A stretch of DNA of 64,000 nt from JBBQZO01 sp038207625 (GTDB lineage: Bacteria > Pseudomonadota > Gammaproteobacteria > Burkholderiales > Burkholderiaceae_D), in contig JBBQZO010000030.1 of NCBI GenBank assembly GCA_038207625.1, positions 1-64,000 of the forward strand. The letters run 5' to 3'. Below the pieces are notes generated by a model. It saw only the letters and a program-made list of their open reading frames with translations, was not told the DNA's origin and ran no database searches. A program made the translations under genes and the position numbers. Positions 63,769 through 64,000 of this stretch are shown in pieces; within the stretch, counting starts at the first letter, position 1; each line of letters starts with the position of its first letter.

Positions 63769-63824
63769 TATTTCATGAAATAGTTTATCAGTATTTTCAT
63801 GAAAATTTCAATGAAAATTTCATT
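63769..63824. promoter_or_regulatory. Three ATGAAA/TTTCAT palindromes upstream of the puu cluster
   Basis: TATTTCATGAAATA (63769-63782), ATTTTCATGAAAAT (63793-63806) and AATGAAAATTTCATT (63810-63824) are each perfect palindromes, centred 24 and 17.5 bases apart in an AT-rich stretch 30-85 bases before the oxidase gene. They look like operators for a dimeric regulator, likely the PuuR-like protein. From 63830 to the window end no gene was recognised. Confidence 0.75.
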
Positions 63825-63851
63825 TGTCGCCAAAATCCGCGTGCATGGGCT

Positions 63852-63872
63852 GCTGACCGCTGACCGCTGACC
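63852..63872. repeat. Three tandem GCTGACC heptamers
   Basis: Three exact head-to-tail copies, followed by GCTGCC, in the gene-free end of the window. Confidence 0.85.
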
Positions 63873-64000
63873 GCTGCCAACGCCGCGCATCGTGCGTCCG
63901 CGCGCAGTGGTGGCGCCACAGCGCGTCAACGCAAATGAAGGGCAGTTCGCCTGGGCTGCGCGCCCGCCGTCCGCCGGGCGCGCCATCGTGCGCGCGGTCA

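Overview
The window looks like the chromosome of a GC-rich betaproteobacterium, most likely Oxalobacteraceae (Massilia/Duganella/Janthinobacterium group). Reasons: the rpoC sequence, the queA-tgt-yajC-secD-secF order, many LysR regulators and TonB receptors, and GGGGTCAGAGT/GGGGACAGACCC hairpin repeats between genes. This placement is inference; no 16S gene is present.

Layout. 1-3705: 3' part of rpoC and its terminator. 3.7-6.7 kb: an accessory patch with a peptidase-like fragment, two overlapping paralogous secreted proteins of unrecognised family, a decayed copy of the rpoC terminator, a RelE-like toxin with one overlapping and one extra Xre antitoxin, then three unrelated gene fragments joined end to end (flavin oxidoreductase 3' end, 26 bp of rpoC, a third copy of the secreted protein). 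6.7-11.3 kb: redox/detoxification genes (LysR, GST, nitronate monooxygenase-like, old yellow enzyme, MerR). 11.4-17.9 kb: a LytTR two-component system tail to tail with an ABC transporter whose permease is fused to an M1 aminopeptidase. 18-22.4 kb: alpha/beta hydrolase, a MarR/DoxX/GST module with clear operator palindromes, YciI, LysR. 22.5-29.9 kb: PhoD phosphatase, acyl-CoA thioesterase, Atm1-like exporter, periplasmic L-asparaginase, a dicarboxylate/amino-acid symporter and a lone amino-acid ABC ATPase. 29.9-33.2 kb: TonB receptor plus a periplasmic solute-binding-like protein. 33.4-36.6 kb: pyrC, DUF3025, a 37-bp tandem repeat, Gfo/Idh/MocA dehydrogenase. 36.6-45.2 kb: recG, hairpin repeats, then queA-tgt-yajC-secD-secF. 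45.4-50.4 kb: DUF2339/DUF3999 pair. 50.6-54.7 kb: a second TonB receptor and a small Cache protein. 55-58.5 kb: LysR, glutaryl-CoA dehydrogenase and CoA transferase. 58.7-60.2 kb: an esterase lacking a usual start and an AT-rich pocket with a tiny membrane protein and a very long hairpin. 60.2-63.8 kb: a putrescine-type cluster (PuuA-like ligase, PuuR-like regulator, PuuB-like oxidase) with three operator-like palindromes upstream.

How the genes work together. The housekeeping blocks (RNA polymerase, queuosine/Sec, RecG, PyrC) are ordinary. Most local regulators sit beside their likely targets: MerR opposite the flavin oxidoreductase with a 19-bp-spacer promoter, MarR opposite DoxX, LysR opposite the glutaryl-CoA genes, and the Xre-cupin regulator inside the puu cluster. 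The least explained parts are the mosaic behind rpoC, the AT-rich pocket near 60 kb, and the tandem and hairpin repeats around 35.4-39.2 kb. No rRNA, tRNA, CRISPR array or intact insertion sequence was seen.
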